From: Bacteroidales bacterium
Lineage (GTDB): Bacteria; Bacteroidota; Bacteroidia; Bacteroidales; UBA932
Length of the DNA: 35,131 bases
Assembly (NCBI GenBank): GCA_017471965.1
Contig: JAFURF010000017.1
Location: 1-35,131, forward strand
Direction: 5' to 3'
Made by a program: the position numbers and the translations under genes. Shown here piece by piece: positions 1 through 7,883 of this stretch (positions within the stretch are counted from its first letter, which is position 1; each line of letters starts with the position of its first letter). The notes below the pieces were generated by a model, which was given only the letters and a program-made list of their open reading frames with translations, was not told the DNA's origin and searched no databases.

Positions 1-462
1 CAGAGGGTGAAGAGATCACACTCACAGCGACGGTCACCCCGGACAACGCCACCAACAAGAATGTGACATGGAGCACCAGCGATGCTGCTATAGTTACCGT
101 CACAAACGGAAAGGTCACCGCTGTGAAGGCAGGAAAGGCCACCATCACGGTCACCACCGAGGACGGAGCAAAGACCGCTACATGCGAGGTGACTGTCAAG
201 GCAAAGACTTACCCTGTGACTGGAGTTACGCTCGACAAGACAGAACACGAGATGACAGAGGGTGAAGAGGTCACTCTCACAGCGACGGTCAACCCGGACA
301 ACGCCACCAACAAGAACGTGACATGGAGCACCAGCGATGCTGCTATAGCGACCGTCACAAACGGAAAGGTCACTGCAGTGAAGGCAGGAAAGGCTACCAT
401 TACGGTCACCACCGAGGACGGAGCAAAGACCGCTACATGCGAGGTGACAGTCAAGGCCAAGA
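1..462 (+). repeat. Tandem 255 bp repeat encoding Ig-like domains
   Basis: The sequence beginning CAGAGGGTGAAGAG at base 1 recurs at base 256, and GTGACATGGAGCACCAGC at base 63 recurs at 318, giving an exact period of 255 bp (85 codons). Over 63-203 against 318-458 I count about eight differences, nearly all at third codon positions; the one clear protein change is Val to Ala in the TSDAAI(V/A)TV segment. The array continues upstream out of the window. Confidence 0.9.
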
Positions 463-569
463 GCATAAGTACCGAGGTAGACGATGGAAATCTGAACTAT
501 GGAGAGGCAGGCGGAGCCGGAGACAACATAGATGAGGAAAATGACATATATGACGGAGGTTCATTCTAA
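1..569 (+). CDS. Bacterial Ig-like (Big_2) repeat surface protein, 3' part only
   Basis: The reading frame is open from base 3 and has no start in the window, so this is the C-terminal part of a longer protein; the stop is TAA at 567-569. It carries one partial and one complete Ig-like repeat with an 85-residue period. Typical Big_2 signatures are visible: VTGVTLDKTE at the start of the unit, VTWSTSD in the middle and GKATITVTTEDG near the end. Such domains are beta-sandwiches in adhesins and other extracellular proteins. After the last repeat comes an acidic, Gly-rich tail of about 35 residues that ends in GGSF; it shows no LPxTG motif and no recognisable type IX secretion domain. A lipoprotein gene starts 13 bases after the stop on the same strand, so the two are probably cotranscribed. 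The role as a surface or adhesion protein is inferred from the domain type; the N-terminal part lies outside the window. Confidence 0.85.
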   Translation, partial: EGEEITLTATVTPDNATNKNVTWSTSDAAIVTVTNGKVTAVKAGKATITVTTEDGAKTATCEVTVKAKTYPVTGVTLDKTEHEMTEGEEVTLTATVNPDNATNKNVTWSTSDAAIATVTNGKVTAVKAGKATITVTTEDGAKTATCEVTVKAKSISTEVDDGNLNYGEAGGAGDNIDEENDIYDGGSF

Positions 570-582
570 TAAAAGACAAATC

Positions 583-2430
583 ATGAAAAAATCTGTTCTT
601 TTCAGCATGATTGCTGTTGCAGCAACAGCAGTCTGCAGTTGCCAGAAAGACAACTTCACTCCTTCTCAGGATAATGCGAAAAAGACCCATCTGGTAACAT
701 TGAATGCATCTAATCCAGAAACAAGAACCTCTGTTGTTGCAGTACCCGGAGGATATCTCAGCACCTGGAGTGCCGGAGACTATATCTACCTGTTGGAGTA
801 TAATCCTGATGCGGAACAATACAACGAAATATCAGAATACCAATCCAGCGAACTGCAGGAATCTGACATAGTGAACGGAAAGGCTTCGTTTACCGTAGAA
901 CTGGAAACTGACGATCCTTCCGGAACTACTTATGAATATATCGCCACTTATGGCCCATATCCTTATTACTATATCAACTATTGGGAAAATGCAGAAGACG
1001 AAAATTACCTGTATTGGGCACAGCGCTTCGATTATACCGGAGAATACATCGCACCACATATGCAGATAGACCTCCGATTCGAAGAATACCAGTGTCCTTC
1101 CGCAAACTCATTTGACCCATATGCTGATGTGATGGTGTCTAAGCAGGTGGAAACCACTGGCCAGTTGAAGGATGCTCTTACGCTGAAGTTCGCAAGACTG
1201 GGAACCATAGTTAAAATCACTTTGACCGGCCTGCAGGAATATGATGGCAAAGCAATTATGAGAGCCGAATTCTTTGTTGGAAAAAGTTTCAGCAAGAGCC
1301 TTGATATCCTATATGACTATAAACTGGAAAAATATGTCCACTCTGAAATGATCATGCCTGAAGAATATGTAGGAGACATGACTATGTATCAGACCATATT
1401 TACCGTCGATCCTCAGGATGTAGTCGTCAAGGAGGATGGAACCGCCGATCTGTGGATGAGAATATACTCCGGCGAACTTACTGACAATTTCAGCATCGCG
1501 CTCTATATTGAAGACGAAGAACAAGGGGAACTTATGCTTAAAAGAAGCGTTGACCTCACAACTGAAGGCAAGACGATTGAATTCAACGAAGGCGGCATGA
1601 CCGTATTCTCTGTCGGAGGATGGAATATTGCCGACATCGATGGAGTATACTGCGAGCCTGTAGTCAACGAAGCCATGAACGGATTCACGGCGACATGGGA
1701 AGCAGTTGAAAATGCGGTCGGATATGACTGCTACCTCAGCGGATACGCTGGAGAATTCGACGAAAATGGAGAACCTGAAATCAAATATGAAGACACGCCA
1801 CTGACACCGGTGGATAATGGAGACGGAACCTGGTCTGTTACGGTTGCCGACGGACTTGAACCAATGAACTACATCCTCCATATCAAGCCGGTTCCTGCAG
1901 AGGGACACTGTCTGATATATGATGAATACAGCATTTTTGAAATGAAGATCGGTCTTCCTGAGGTCTGGTATTTCTACCATGACAACTTCGGTGGCAACGG
2001 CAGTTACGAATCTGTTGAAGGAACAGACAATGAATACATCATTCCTTTCAGCCCGGGAGTCGTAAGGTTCCAGAATATCTGGAGATACTATGACGAGGCT
2101 TGGCAGGCTCTTAAGGCGAACGATGCGTGGTTCATGTATTCTACTGAGCCTTTGAAGAAGATGCACTCGATAGAACTGTATTCAAAGAATGACAGCCACC
2201 TCAACTTCAAGGTATACGCATCCAGCACTCCAAATGAGCATACCAAGGAACTTGAAGGAGTTGTTGTTGAAATAAGTGAGATCAATGTACCGGGCGCATA
2301 TGTCGCAACCCACAAGAAGGTAAGATATACATTCCCTGAGGATGAGACCTATCAGTATTATACTATTTGCGGAGAATCGACTGGAATAATAATGACCAGC
2401 CAGGTGACTTATGTCTACTATTTCAAGTAA
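583..2430 (+). CDS. Fimbrillin-like lipoprotein with C-terminal FN3-like region
   Basis: A protein of 615 residues. I start it at ATG 583 because this gives a clean lipoprotein signal: MKKSVLFSMIAVAATAVCSC, with Cys20 as the likely lipidated residue, followed by QKD. An upstream in-frame ATG at 532 would add 17 residues before the signal and overlap the previous gene. Residues about 35-75 (VTLNAS, ETRTSV, STWSAGD) match the N-terminal pattern of Bacteroidota fimbrillin-like proteins, which are exported lipoproteins that may polymerise or decorate the surface. Around residues 360-445 there is a segment like a fibronectin type III domain (GFTATWEAVENAVGYDCYL). The last 150 residues are not recognised. 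It follows the Ig-like repeat gene by 13 bases. The ending has two stops in tandem, TAA TAG, and it converges on the RSH gene 19 bases further on. The fimbrillin assignment rests on pattern memory and is moderately sure; surface location is an inference. Confidence 0.75.
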   Translation: MKKSVLFSMIAVAATAVCSCQKDNFTPSQDNAKKTHLVTLNASNPETRTSVVAVPGGYLSTWSAGDYIYLLEYNPDAEQYNEISEYQSSELQESDIVNGKASFTVELETDDPSGTTYEYIATYGPYPYYYINYWENAEDENYLYWAQRFDYTGEYIAPHMQIDLRFEEYQCPSANSFDPYADVMVSKQVETTGQLKDALTLKFARLGTIVKITLTGLQEYDGKAIMRAEFFVGKSFSKSLDILYDYKLEKYVHSEMIMPEEYVGDMTMYQTIFTVDPQDVVVKEDGTADLWMRIYSGELTDNFSIALYIEDEEQGELMLKRSVDLTTEGKTIEFNEGGMTVFSVGGWNIADIDGVYCEPVVNEAMNGFTATWEAVENAVGYDCYLSGYAGEFDENGEPEIKYEDTPLTPVDNGDGTWSVTVADGLEPMNYILHIKPVPAEGHCLIYDEYSIFEMKIGLPEVWYFYHDNFGGNGSYESVEGTDNEYIIPFSPGVVRFQNIWRYYDEAWQALKANDAWFMYSTEPLKKMHSIELYSKNDSHLNFKVYASSTPNEHTKELEGVVVEISEINVPGAYVATHKKVRYTFPEDETYQYYTICGESTGIIMTSQVTYVYYFK

Positions 2431-2449
2431 TAGGACATCTAAGTAGGAA

Positions 2450-4324
2450 CTATTCGATATCTATTCTTTGGACTTCATCAACGCCAGGAATGGCGGCGAT
2501 GGAGTCCATTGCTGTCTGAAGTTCGCGCATCGAATGGACGGCAAAATCTATCGTGCATATACCGATATTGTCGACGGTCTCAGTTCTGAGACCTAGCATT
2601 GACAGGCATAGTTTCTCCGTGATGCAGTCTACAAGGTCACTCAGAAGATGATAGCGGTCTATGGCCCTTATGCTGATGCGGACCGGATAGAGGAAATCCG
2701 GATTTTCTTCAAAGTCCACGGCAACGATCGAATCTCCGTTCTGAGACGCCAGTCGGATTGCCGTAGGGCAATTCCTTTTATGCACCTGCACAGGATACCC
2801 CGGCCGCCTGAAGCCGATGACCTCATCTCCAGGAAGAGGATGGCAGTTAGGGCATCGGTCATATACCGGTATAGGCATACGTGAAAGATATGAACTTATG
2901 AACTTGCGGGCCTTGTAAGTAGACACATGATTGATCCAGTCAGGCTGAGGCTCGGTGCTGTCATCAGTTCCTATTTCCACGCAGTCTCCTCTGCGGAGGA
3001 CCGTCTTCACAGAAGCGAGACGCCCGTTGATGCGTGCATAATGGGCATGTTCGCCGATATGGCTATGGATTTCAAAAGCAAAGTCCAGGGCTGTGGCACC
3101 CTTTGGAAGGATGATTCCGCGTCCCTTTGGCGTGAAGACCATGATGTCATCATAATAGAAGGATGACGTTACTCCTTCCATGAAATCAAGACCTTCTTCG
3201 TGGTCCGCCACTTCCTTCAGGATTTCATTGAACTTGTTCAGCCACGACTTGATGTTCTCGTCTGTACGCTCTGCGGCACAGCCCAGACGACCGTTACGTA
3301 CCATTCTTTCAGATGAGATATGGATTTCCTCCCATACTCCTCTGTCGTTGAGGACACGGAACTGAAAACTCTGGTAGCCGTTCTCTTTTGGCGCATCTAT
3401 GTAGTTGGAAACACTTCCCGGACGTTCCTTGAAAAAGTCTGTAAGGGCAGAATATATCTGAAGGCTCGTATCCTTTTCCGACATGTTTGCGGAGTTGCTA
3501 TATATCACGCGGATATAATATTTTGTATCCACGTGTGCAAAATCACATCCGCGGGCATGCATCTTCATCCATATGCTGTATGGCTTGCGGTAACGGACTT
3601 CGGTCCGGGCCTCTATTCCACGTTCAGCCAGAATATATTCGATTTTGCCAGTGAATGCCTCTATCTGAGGACGCAATCCTTCGAACTCGTCCGCCAGAAG
3701 TTTTTCCAGCATCGCATACTCTCGCGGGCAACGATATTGAAACGAAAGGTTCTCCAGTTCTGTCTTGACATGATAAAGTCCCAGACGGTTGGCAAGAGGC
3801 GCATAGAAATAGTCTGTCTCTCCGGCAATCTTCATCTGCTTGTCAGGACGCATGCTGCTGAGCGTGCGCATATTGTGGAGACGGTCCGCGAGTTTGATCA
3901 GAAGTGCCCGGACATCATACTGCATGGATGCAAGAATCTGACGGAAATTATCTATCTGCTTGGACTGCACGTATTTCTCCTTCTTCTCCTTGGTCACCAC
4001 ACCGACCAGGAAAGCGACTTCGTCTCCGAAACGCTCCCTGACATCCTCTATCGTATACGGAGTATCTTCAACGACATCATGCAGGAAGGCTGCAATCACC
4101 GGATCCGCACCTAACTCCAATTCTTCAGCCACTATACGGGCCACGTTTACCGGATGTATGATATACGGCTCGCCGGACTTGCGTTTCTGGGGACGGTGCG
4201 CCTCACGGGCAAATTCGAAGGCAGCGCGGATGCGCGCCATGTCCTCTGCATCCTCCTTCTTTTCAAGAAAATGAAACAGGTCATCTGCCATGCCCTGAAT
4301 CATGATGTCATAGTTCGTTTCCAT
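2450..4324 (-). CDS. Long RelA/SpoT homologue, probably hydrolase only
   Basis: A protein of 624 residues starting at ATG 4324; an upstream in-frame TTG at 4357 is less likely. Long RSH proteins make and degrade (p)ppGpp. The N-terminal HD hydrolase domain looks intact: H57 in IIHPVNVA, H82-D83 and E86-D87 in LHDVVEDT, D147 and N151 in KLADRLHNMRTL. The synthetase region (about 240-340) is altered: the RxK pair is R244/R246, the Mg-binding Asp of the usual DLxAxR segment aligns with T267 (FAHVDTKYYIR), GYQSLHT reads GYQSFQF, and the usual EVQIRT reads EIHISS. A TGS domain (about 392-452), a zinc-finger-like segment (C491, C494, H515, C519) and a C-terminal ACT domain (about 548-624) follow. 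The protein is about 100 residues shorter than typical long RSHs. Inference: a SpoT-like ppGpp hydrolase, with a separate active synthetase elsewhere in the genome. It lies 49 bases downstream of aminopeptidase P on the same strand. Confidence 0.9.
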   Translation of the reverse strand: METNYDIMIQGMADDLFHFLEKKEDAEDMARIRAAFEFAREAHRPQKRKSGEPYIIHPVNVARIVAEELELGADPVIAAFLHDVVEDTPYTIEDVRERFGDEVAFLVGVVTKEKKEKYVQSKQIDNFRQILASMQYDVRALLIKLADRLHNMRTLSSMRPDKQMKIAGETDYFYAPLANRLGLYHVKTELENLSFQYRCPREYAMLEKLLADEFEGLRPQIEAFTGKIEYILAERGIEARTEVRYRKPYSIWMKMHARGCDFAHVDTKYYIRVIYSNSANMSEKDTSLQIYSALTDFFKERPGSVSNYIDAPKENGYQSFQFRVLNDRGVWEEIHISSERMVRNGRLGCAAERTDENIKSWLNKFNEILKEVADHEEGLDFMEGVTSSFYYDDIMVFTPKGRGIILPKGATALDFAFEIHSHIGEHAHYARINGRLASVKTVLRRGDCVEIGTDDSTEPQPDWINHVSTYKARKFISSYLSRMPIPVYDRCPNCHPLPGDEVIGFRRPGYPVQVHKRNCPTAIRLASQNGDSIVAVDFEENPDFLYPVRISIRAIDRYHLLSDLVDCITEKLCLSMLGLRTETVDNIGICTIDFAVHSMRELQTAMDSIAAIPGVDEVQRIDIE

Positions 4325-4373
4325 AGATCGTCCTGAAATTTGCGGATAAAGAGTCAAATTTAGGAAAAATATT

Positions 4374-6203
4374 TCATATCTGAGCCGCTACGGGCAGAGT
4401 CTTGTCACGCAGCCATGCGGCGGTACGTGGAGGAAGAAGCGGAGCGAGAGTGCGGTAGACATGGTCGTTGTACTCGTTCAGCCAGTTCAGTTCTTCATGT
4501 GTCATAAGTTCCGGAACGACGGCAGCAGTGTCAAAATGGCAACAGGTAAGAGTCTCGAAATCAAGCCATTCACCGAACTCACTCACCCCGGCCTCACGGC
4601 AGAGGACTATATTTTCATGACGTATGCCATGCATTCCTTCACGATACAGTCCCGGCTCGTTGGATGTCACCATGCCCGGGAGAAGCGGCTGCGGATTATA
4701 CTGATATCTTATGGACTGAGGTCCTTCATGAACACAGAGATAATAGCCTATGCCATGGCCTGTTCCGTGTCCGAAATTACGTCTTGCACGCCAGAGAGGC
4801 ATTCTGGCAATGGCGTCGATCTGGCATCCGGCCGTTCCGCATGGGAACACCGCCATTGAAAGATCTATCATACCCTTAAGCACCAGGGTGTAGTCTTCCT
4901 TTTCAAGAGGCGTACATTCACCCATGGCAACCGTCCTTGTGATATCTGTCGTTCCGGTAAGATATTGTCCTCCGGAATCCACAAGATAAAGGCCTTCCGG
5001 ACGGATTACTGCCGAGCCTTCGCATGGAGTGGAGTAATGCGGCAGTGCAGCAGACGGACCATAGGCGGAAATGTTCTCGAAACTGTTACCTCTGTAGCCG
5101 GGAATCCCGGACCTGAACGAAGTGAGTCTTTCAGAAGCCTCCCATTCGGTCACTTCTCTTCCGGTAGCGACCTCGTCCTCCAGCCAATGCATGAAACACT
5201 CCATGGCCACACCGTCATCTATGTAGGTCTGACGGAGGTTCTCTATTTCCGAGTCCGTCTTCACGGCCTTCTTCAGGATCACCGGTGATGTTCCTGTCAC
5301 GACAGAGTCCACCGGATACGAGTCGCATATATAGTTATACAGATGATGGTTCAGGGTGGCCGGGTCTACAAAAATCCTCACAGGATCATGTTCTTTCGTA
5401 AAGTCGGATACGGCAAAGAAGACAGCGTCATAGTCTTCCACCTCCACATTATCCATAGCCAGTTCACCGAAACTGTCCAGAGTGTCCGGATCCAGTTCTC
5501 CGTCAAAGCCAGCCTTTTTCACAAACCACTTCACATCATCCTGAGAGACAAGGAGATACGAAATAACGAGAGGATTGTAGTCAATGTCGCTTCCCCTGAC
5601 ATTGAGCATCCATGCTATCTCATCAAGAGAAGTCAGAAGTACCCTGTCCACCCCTTGCAGAAGCATCCATTTCCTGAGCCATGATATCTTCTCGCTCCGA
5701 GGGATGCCACCGAAACACTCCACATCCAGAGTGGTCACCGGAGTCACAGGAATCAGAGGACGACCCTCCCATAGTTCTTCCAGCAGATCAGGAGCATCCA
5801 CCACCAGGCCGCCGTCATCCAAGGCATCGGAAATCTCCCTGACGGCACTGACATTCCAGCAAAGTCCGTCCAATGCCACCGTACGGGCTCTTCCCGAAAG
5901 CCATTCGGGAATGCCTACGGCACCGGGAACACGGGTCTTATGCAACTCGACACCGGTACCTTCCAACTGAGTGAGCGCCTGTATGAAGTATCTGGAATCC
6001 GTCCACAGTCCGGCATGATCAGCGGTGACCACAAGGTCTCCGGCCTCTCCGGTAAAGCCTGTCAGAAATTCCACCTGCTTCCATCTTGCTGCAGGATATT
6101 CGCTGCTGTGTGGATCCGAACCGCTGAGGACGACAGCGTCCCAGCCGTTCCGGTCCATCAAAGCCCTGAGGGCCTGGATTCTCTCGGAATGAATGTTTGC
6201 CAT
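4374..6203 (-). CDS. Xaa-Pro aminopeptidase P, three-domain type (M24)
   Basis: A protein of 609 residues, the expected size for three-domain aminopeptidase P, which removes the N-terminal residue from peptides with proline in second position using two metal ions in the cytoplasm. The C-terminal pita-bread catalytic domain shows the full metal-ligand set: D409 (LVDSGGQY), D420 (GTTDITRT), H483 (GHGTGHGIG), E516 (SNEPG) and E530 (RHENIV). The first two domains have the family creatinase-like pattern (SGSDPHSSEY near residue 30, TGFTGEAGD near residue 50, WTDSRYFIQA near residue 70). The start ATG at 6203 lies 8 bases after the stop of the GH43 gene, so the two are likely cotranscribed. There is no signal peptide. 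Nothing appears truncated or altered. Confidence 0.95.
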   Translation of the reverse strand: MANIHSERIQALRALMDRNGWDAVVLSGSDPHSSEYPAARWKQVEFLTGFTGEAGDLVVTADHAGLWTDSRYFIQALTQLEGTGVELHKTRVPGAVGIPEWLSGRARTVALDGLCWNVSAVREISDALDDGGLVVDAPDLLEELWEGRPLIPVTPVTTLDVECFGGIPRSEKISWLRKWMLLQGVDRVLLTSLDEIAWMLNVRGSDIDYNPLVISYLLVSQDDVKWFVKKAGFDGELDPDTLDSFGELAMDNVEVEDYDAVFFAVSDFTKEHDPVRIFVDPATLNHHLYNYICDSYPVDSVVTGTSPVILKKAVKTDSEIENLRQTYIDDGVAMECFMHWLEDEVATGREVTEWEASERLTSFRSGIPGYRGNSFENISAYGPSAALPHYSTPCEGSAVIRPEGLYLVDSGGQYLTGTTDITRTVAMGECTPLEKEDYTLVLKGMIDLSMAVFPCGTAGCQIDAIARMPLWRARRNFGHGTGHGIGYYLCVHEGPQSIRYQYNPQPLLPGMVTSNEPGLYREGMHGIRHENIVLCREAGVSEFGEWLDFETLTCCHFDTAAVVPELMTHEELNWLNEYNDHVYRTLAPLLPPRTAAWLRDKTLPVAAQI

Positions 6204-6211
6204 AATTGATG

Positions 6212-7822
6212 CTATCTGCTTTCTCTGAATCTGAATGAATATAGGTCACAAAGTGATTTTCCATCAGTCTCACTGCGGAAAACGAAATAAAGGGCATGCT
6301 TGCCCTTGGCCTTACCAAGGTCTACCTTTGTCTGTATTTCTGTCATCTCCTGAGGCATTGAGGAATCAAGTTTCAGCGTACCTACCACTTTTCCGCCCCT
6401 GCTTTCATAAGGGCTGTCAAGCATTATGGCAAGTTCTCCTTCCTGACCTCCCGGAACCATCAGGAATTCCAGAACAAGATCGTCGCACTTGCGGGTCTTG
6501 TCCAGATTGAAATACTTGTAGCCTACTATGGAGCCTGCCGTGTTGTTTACAACCGGCGAATCCGGAATCTTCTGATTGAAAGGCCCTGTAAATGAATCTG
6601 TATCAAGATATGTCGCCTTCAGATAGGATCCGGAGAAATGGTAGTTCGGATATGTGGCAAATGACTGTACAGGACCTGTCACATGGCATGCAATGCCGGC
6701 AGGAGTATTCACAAACGGATCAAGTCCTTCAGTTGCAAAACCTTCCGATGTCACTTCCCCTTCAGAAATATACACCTTTCCTCCTGGCCCTTTCTCGACC
6801 TTGACCTCTATAGGAGCGACCATTGCCTGACGGCAGTATTCGTTCAGGCCGGCCTGCCTGTGATAGAACACCCACCACTTTCCGTTGATTTCGCAGATGC
6901 TCCCGTGTGTGTTTCCCGAAGGGTAGGCGGTACGGACGACATTGCCCTGTTCGTCAACACCTCTTGCGCGGCCGTCAATGATGGTTCCGCCATATGTATA
7001 TGGTCCGAGAGGGTGGTCTCCGTATGCATATGCCAGAGTGAAATTGCTTGAAGGGAGACCGAATTCACCTTCATTTGTCCAGCGGCTGTATACGAACACA
7101 TACTTGTCCCCGATCTTGCGGAGGGATGACGCCTCGAAAAATCTGAAAACTTCGTCTTCGAGATTGCTCGGCACCAGATTGACTATTTCCGTCCCGGCCT
7201 TGACTGTCGCCATGGTCACAGGATCAAGTTCCGCAGCCCATGACTTTTCAAATCCCCAGTAGCCGTACACACGTCCGTCATCATCGACAAACACTGCAGG
7301 GTCGAAGCCCAGAACACCCTCTGTCCTCTTAGGGTCATCCTTGCTCCAGTTGAACACCTCGAACGGCCCGTCAGGACGTATTGACCTGGCCATCATGCTG
7401 TTTCGACCTCCAGCCTGAGTGTTCGGATACAGATAATATACCTTCCGTCCGTTCTCCACCCTTTCTGTCACATCGGGAGCAAAAAGCACGTCTCCCTCAC
7501 CGGAAGCATTAAGAAGATTTCCGTCACGGTCATAGACTGACTTGAAGATGATTCCGTCATAACGCCAGTTGCACAGGTCATCTACAGGGGCAGACCACAC
7601 GACCTGTTCTCTTCCACAATAACTCTCCTTAAGGGAATCATGGGATCCGTAGATATAGACACGGTATTCTCCAGGTCTGTCCGGATCCTCGAACACGTAA
7701 GGTTCGCCATCAGGAATATGCTCCCAAAGGGGAAGATAAGGATTCTGTGCTGATGCATTGAATGAGCCGGCAAAAATGACGGCAAGCAGCCCAAGGACTG
7801 TCTCTTTTCTCAAGAATTTCAT
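6212..7822 (-). CDS. Exported glycoside hydrolase family 43-like protein
   Basis: A protein of 536 residues with a signal peptide (MKFLRKETVLGLLAVIFAGSFNASA, cleavage probably before Q26). Residues about 30-370 fit a five-bladed beta-propeller of GH43, a family of arabinofuranosidases, xylosidases and galactan-acting enzymes. Visible pieces are the first blade (PDGEPYVFEDP, then RVYIYGSHD), the LFAPDV segment, GFDPAVFVDDDGRVYGYWG with the likely transition-state Asp, and FFEASSLRKIGDKYVFVYS with the likely acid Glu. The Asp of the usual (A/R)DP motif in blade one, the general base in most members, appears as Glu here (E40 in GEPYVF). Residues about 400-536 resemble a beta-sandwich carbohydrate-binding module of the CBM6 kind. 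The substrate cannot be told from sequence. It is followed 8 bases later by aminopeptidase P on the same strand. No SusC/SusD pair is present, so this is not a classic polysaccharide utilisation locus. Confidence 0.85.
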   Translation of the reverse strand: MKFLRKETVLGLLAVIFAGSFNASAQNPYLPLWEHIPDGEPYVFEDPDRPGEYRVYIYGSHDSLKESYCGREQVVWSAPVDDLCNWRYDGIIFKSVYDRDGNLLNASGEGDVLFAPDVTERVENGRKVYYLYPNTQAGGRNSMMARSIRPDGPFEVFNWSKDDPKRTEGVLGFDPAVFVDDDGRVYGYWGFEKSWAAELDPVTMATVKAGTEIVNLVPSNLEDEVFRFFEASSLRKIGDKYVFVYSRWTNEGEFGLPSSNFTLAYAYGDHPLGPYTYGGTIIDGRARGVDEQGNVVRTAYPSGNTHGSICEINGKWWVFYHRQAGLNEYCRQAMVAPIEVKVEKGPGGKVYISEGEVTSEGFATEGLDPFVNTPAGIACHVTGPVQSFATYPNYHFSGSYLKATYLDTDSFTGPFNQKIPDSPVVNNTAGSIVGYKYFNLDKTRKCDDLVLEFLMVPGGQEGELAIMLDSPYESRGGKVVGTLKLDSSMPQEMTEIQTKVDLGKAKGKHALYFVFRSETDGKSLCDLYSFRFRESR

Positions 7823-7858
7823 AATATGTTCCGTTTAGATGTACAATTATACGGAATT

Positions 7859-7875
7859 TTCCTGACAAACAGGAA
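7859..7875 (-). terminator. Small hairpin after the hemW stop, possible terminator
   Basis: TTCCTG (7859-7864) and CAGGAA (7870-7875) form a 6 bp stem with a 5-base loop, 8 bases past the hemW stop on the minus strand. There is no long U-run after it, only AATT, so termination is uncertain. Confidence 0.35.
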
Positions 7876-7883
7876 TATTATTT

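Noticed and set aside
1-462. Regular repeats as a possible CRISPR array
   Set aside because: The period is 255 bp, the whole unit is conserved without variable spacers, and it codes for Ig-like domains.
1309-2166. A minus-strand open frame (285 codons) inside the fimbrillin-like gene
   Set aside because: It is antisense to a lipoprotein gene with a good signal peptide; its translation is low in structure and has no family features.
3320-4114. A plus-strand open frame (264 codons) opposite the RSH gene
   Set aside because: The RSH reading frame has conserved domains over the whole stretch; the antisense product is rich in unusual residues and has no motif.
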